12,595 nucleotides of DNA, taken from contig JAGQGA010000089.1 in NCBI GenBank assembly GCA_020432595.1, positions 1 to 12,595 on the forward strand, in the 5' to 3' direction. A program made the translations under genes and the position numbers. The notes beneath the pieces were generated by a model. That model made no database searches, was not told the DNA's origin, and saw only the letters and a program-made list of their open reading frames with translations. Origin of the DNA: Anaerolineales bacterium (GTDB lineage: Bacteria > Chloroflexota > Anaerolineae > Promineifilales > Promineifilaceae). This document shows positions 12,217-12,595 of this stretch, one piece after another (within the stretch, counting starts at the first letter, position 1; each line of letters begins with the position of its first letter).

Positions 12217-12595
12217 TTAGGGCTGCAAGTCAGTTACCCAGTTGGCTGACTGTAGCTTCGTGTCTAGCTCACGGTATTGACGTGCTAAATCGTCGGCCTG
12301 CTTTTGCATCTGGGCAACGTTGAGCGTGCTTTGGAATTTAACCTCTGATCTGCTGTAACGCTCCTGCGTAATGGTGGCGGCTTCCGCTAACGCGGTATAG
12401 AGGCCATGTTTATGGCGCAGCCCGTCGCGCATAGCAATGGCATCGGCAATGGTCAACTGCCCTTCCAGCAGGGTGTTGGCGTTGGTTTTGTTGATTTGCT
12501 GGATGCTTGTCACAAGCTGCTGGGAGACGCGCTCATATTCTGCCAGTAGTTCAGTGGGGTTTTCTGCTGGGTCGTCGCCTTCCTGCACTTTGGCG
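12217..12595 (-). CDS. DIP1984 family protein, 3' part
   Basis: The frame runs off the right edge (Ala-Lys-Val-Gln-Glu-Gly-Asp-Asp continues upstream of the GTG at 12588), so the N-terminus is outside the window. The remaining ~125 residues show the DIP1984 pattern: Asn-Lys-Thr-Asn followed by Leu-Thr-Ile-Ala-Asp-Ala-Ile-Ala-x-Arg-Asp, Tyr-Ser-Arg-Ser-Glu-Val-Lys-Phe, then Gln-Lys-Gln-Ala-Asp-Asp-Leu-Ala and Arg-Glu-Leu-Asp, ending near Asn-Trp-Val-Thr-Asp-Leu. The protein is helical, probably coiled coil, and soluble. The family has no firmly established function; homologues have been labelled septicolysin-like. The stop is TAA at 12217-12219. Confidence 0.8.
   Translation of the reverse strand, partial: AKVQEGDDPAENPTELLAEYERVSQQLVTSIQQINKTNANTLLEGQLTIADAIAMRDGLRHKHGLYTALAEAATITQERYSRSEVKFQSTLNVAQMQKQADDLARQYRELDTKLQSANWVTDLQP

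Overview
The window looks like a chromosomal piece of an environmental bacterium, most likely Chloroflexota of Anaerolineae type. This is an inference from the gene repertoire: a TIR/FGE receptor with an effector-associated domain, a Tat-signal DUF1800/DUF1501 remnant, a very large FAD/Fe-S/CCG oxidoreductase, and moderately GC-rich coding DNA. No rRNA or ribosomal protein gene is present to fix the taxonomy.

Layout. (1) 1-6004, plus strand, housekeeping-like: the 3' end of an SRPBCC-fold gene, a large membrane protein with an internal spermidine-synthase-like domain, and a 981-residue FAD/Fe-S/CCG oxidoreductase. Two ~62-bp hairpin repeats, inverted copies of each other, bracket the membrane-protein gene. 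(2) 6005-8816, plus strand, a defence/conflict cluster: an MNT nucleotidyltransferase and HEPN toxin pair (type VII toxin-antitoxin, MntA/HepT-like), then a 642-residue protein reading effector-associated domain, TIR, helical linker, one membrane helix, FGE-sulfatase ectodomain. Both units start from near-identical sigma70-like promoters of the form TAGACATA-N15-TATAATC. (3) 8817-9588: a 349-bp intergenic stretch with a tandem repeat and a terminator-like hairpin, then a pseudogene that seems to join the 5' end of a DUF1800-like gene to the 3' end of a DUF1501-like gene. (4) 9589-11902, minus strand: an apparent operon reading MscS channel, histidine phosphatase, pRiA4b ORF-3-like zinc-finger protein, with gaps of 5 and 17 bp and Shine-Dalgarno sites inside small palindromes. 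(5) 11903-12595: an intergenic stretch with an isolated tRNA T-arm-like sequence, then the 3' part of a DIP1984-family gene on the minus strand.

The strongest unexplained signal is a 10-bp palindrome, AACGGCCGTT. It occurs 12 times exactly, plus 3 one-base variants, nearly always inside genes and usually read as Thr-Ala-Val. It often marks a switch from G-rich to C-rich coding strand. It is absent from the MNT/HEPN genes and most of the TIR gene, and from the last 2.9 kb. The strongest system-level signal is the pairing, through a shared promoter, of a polyAMPylation toxin-antitoxin with a transmembrane TIR receptor whose last ~115 nt differ abruptly in base composition from the rest of its ectodomain.
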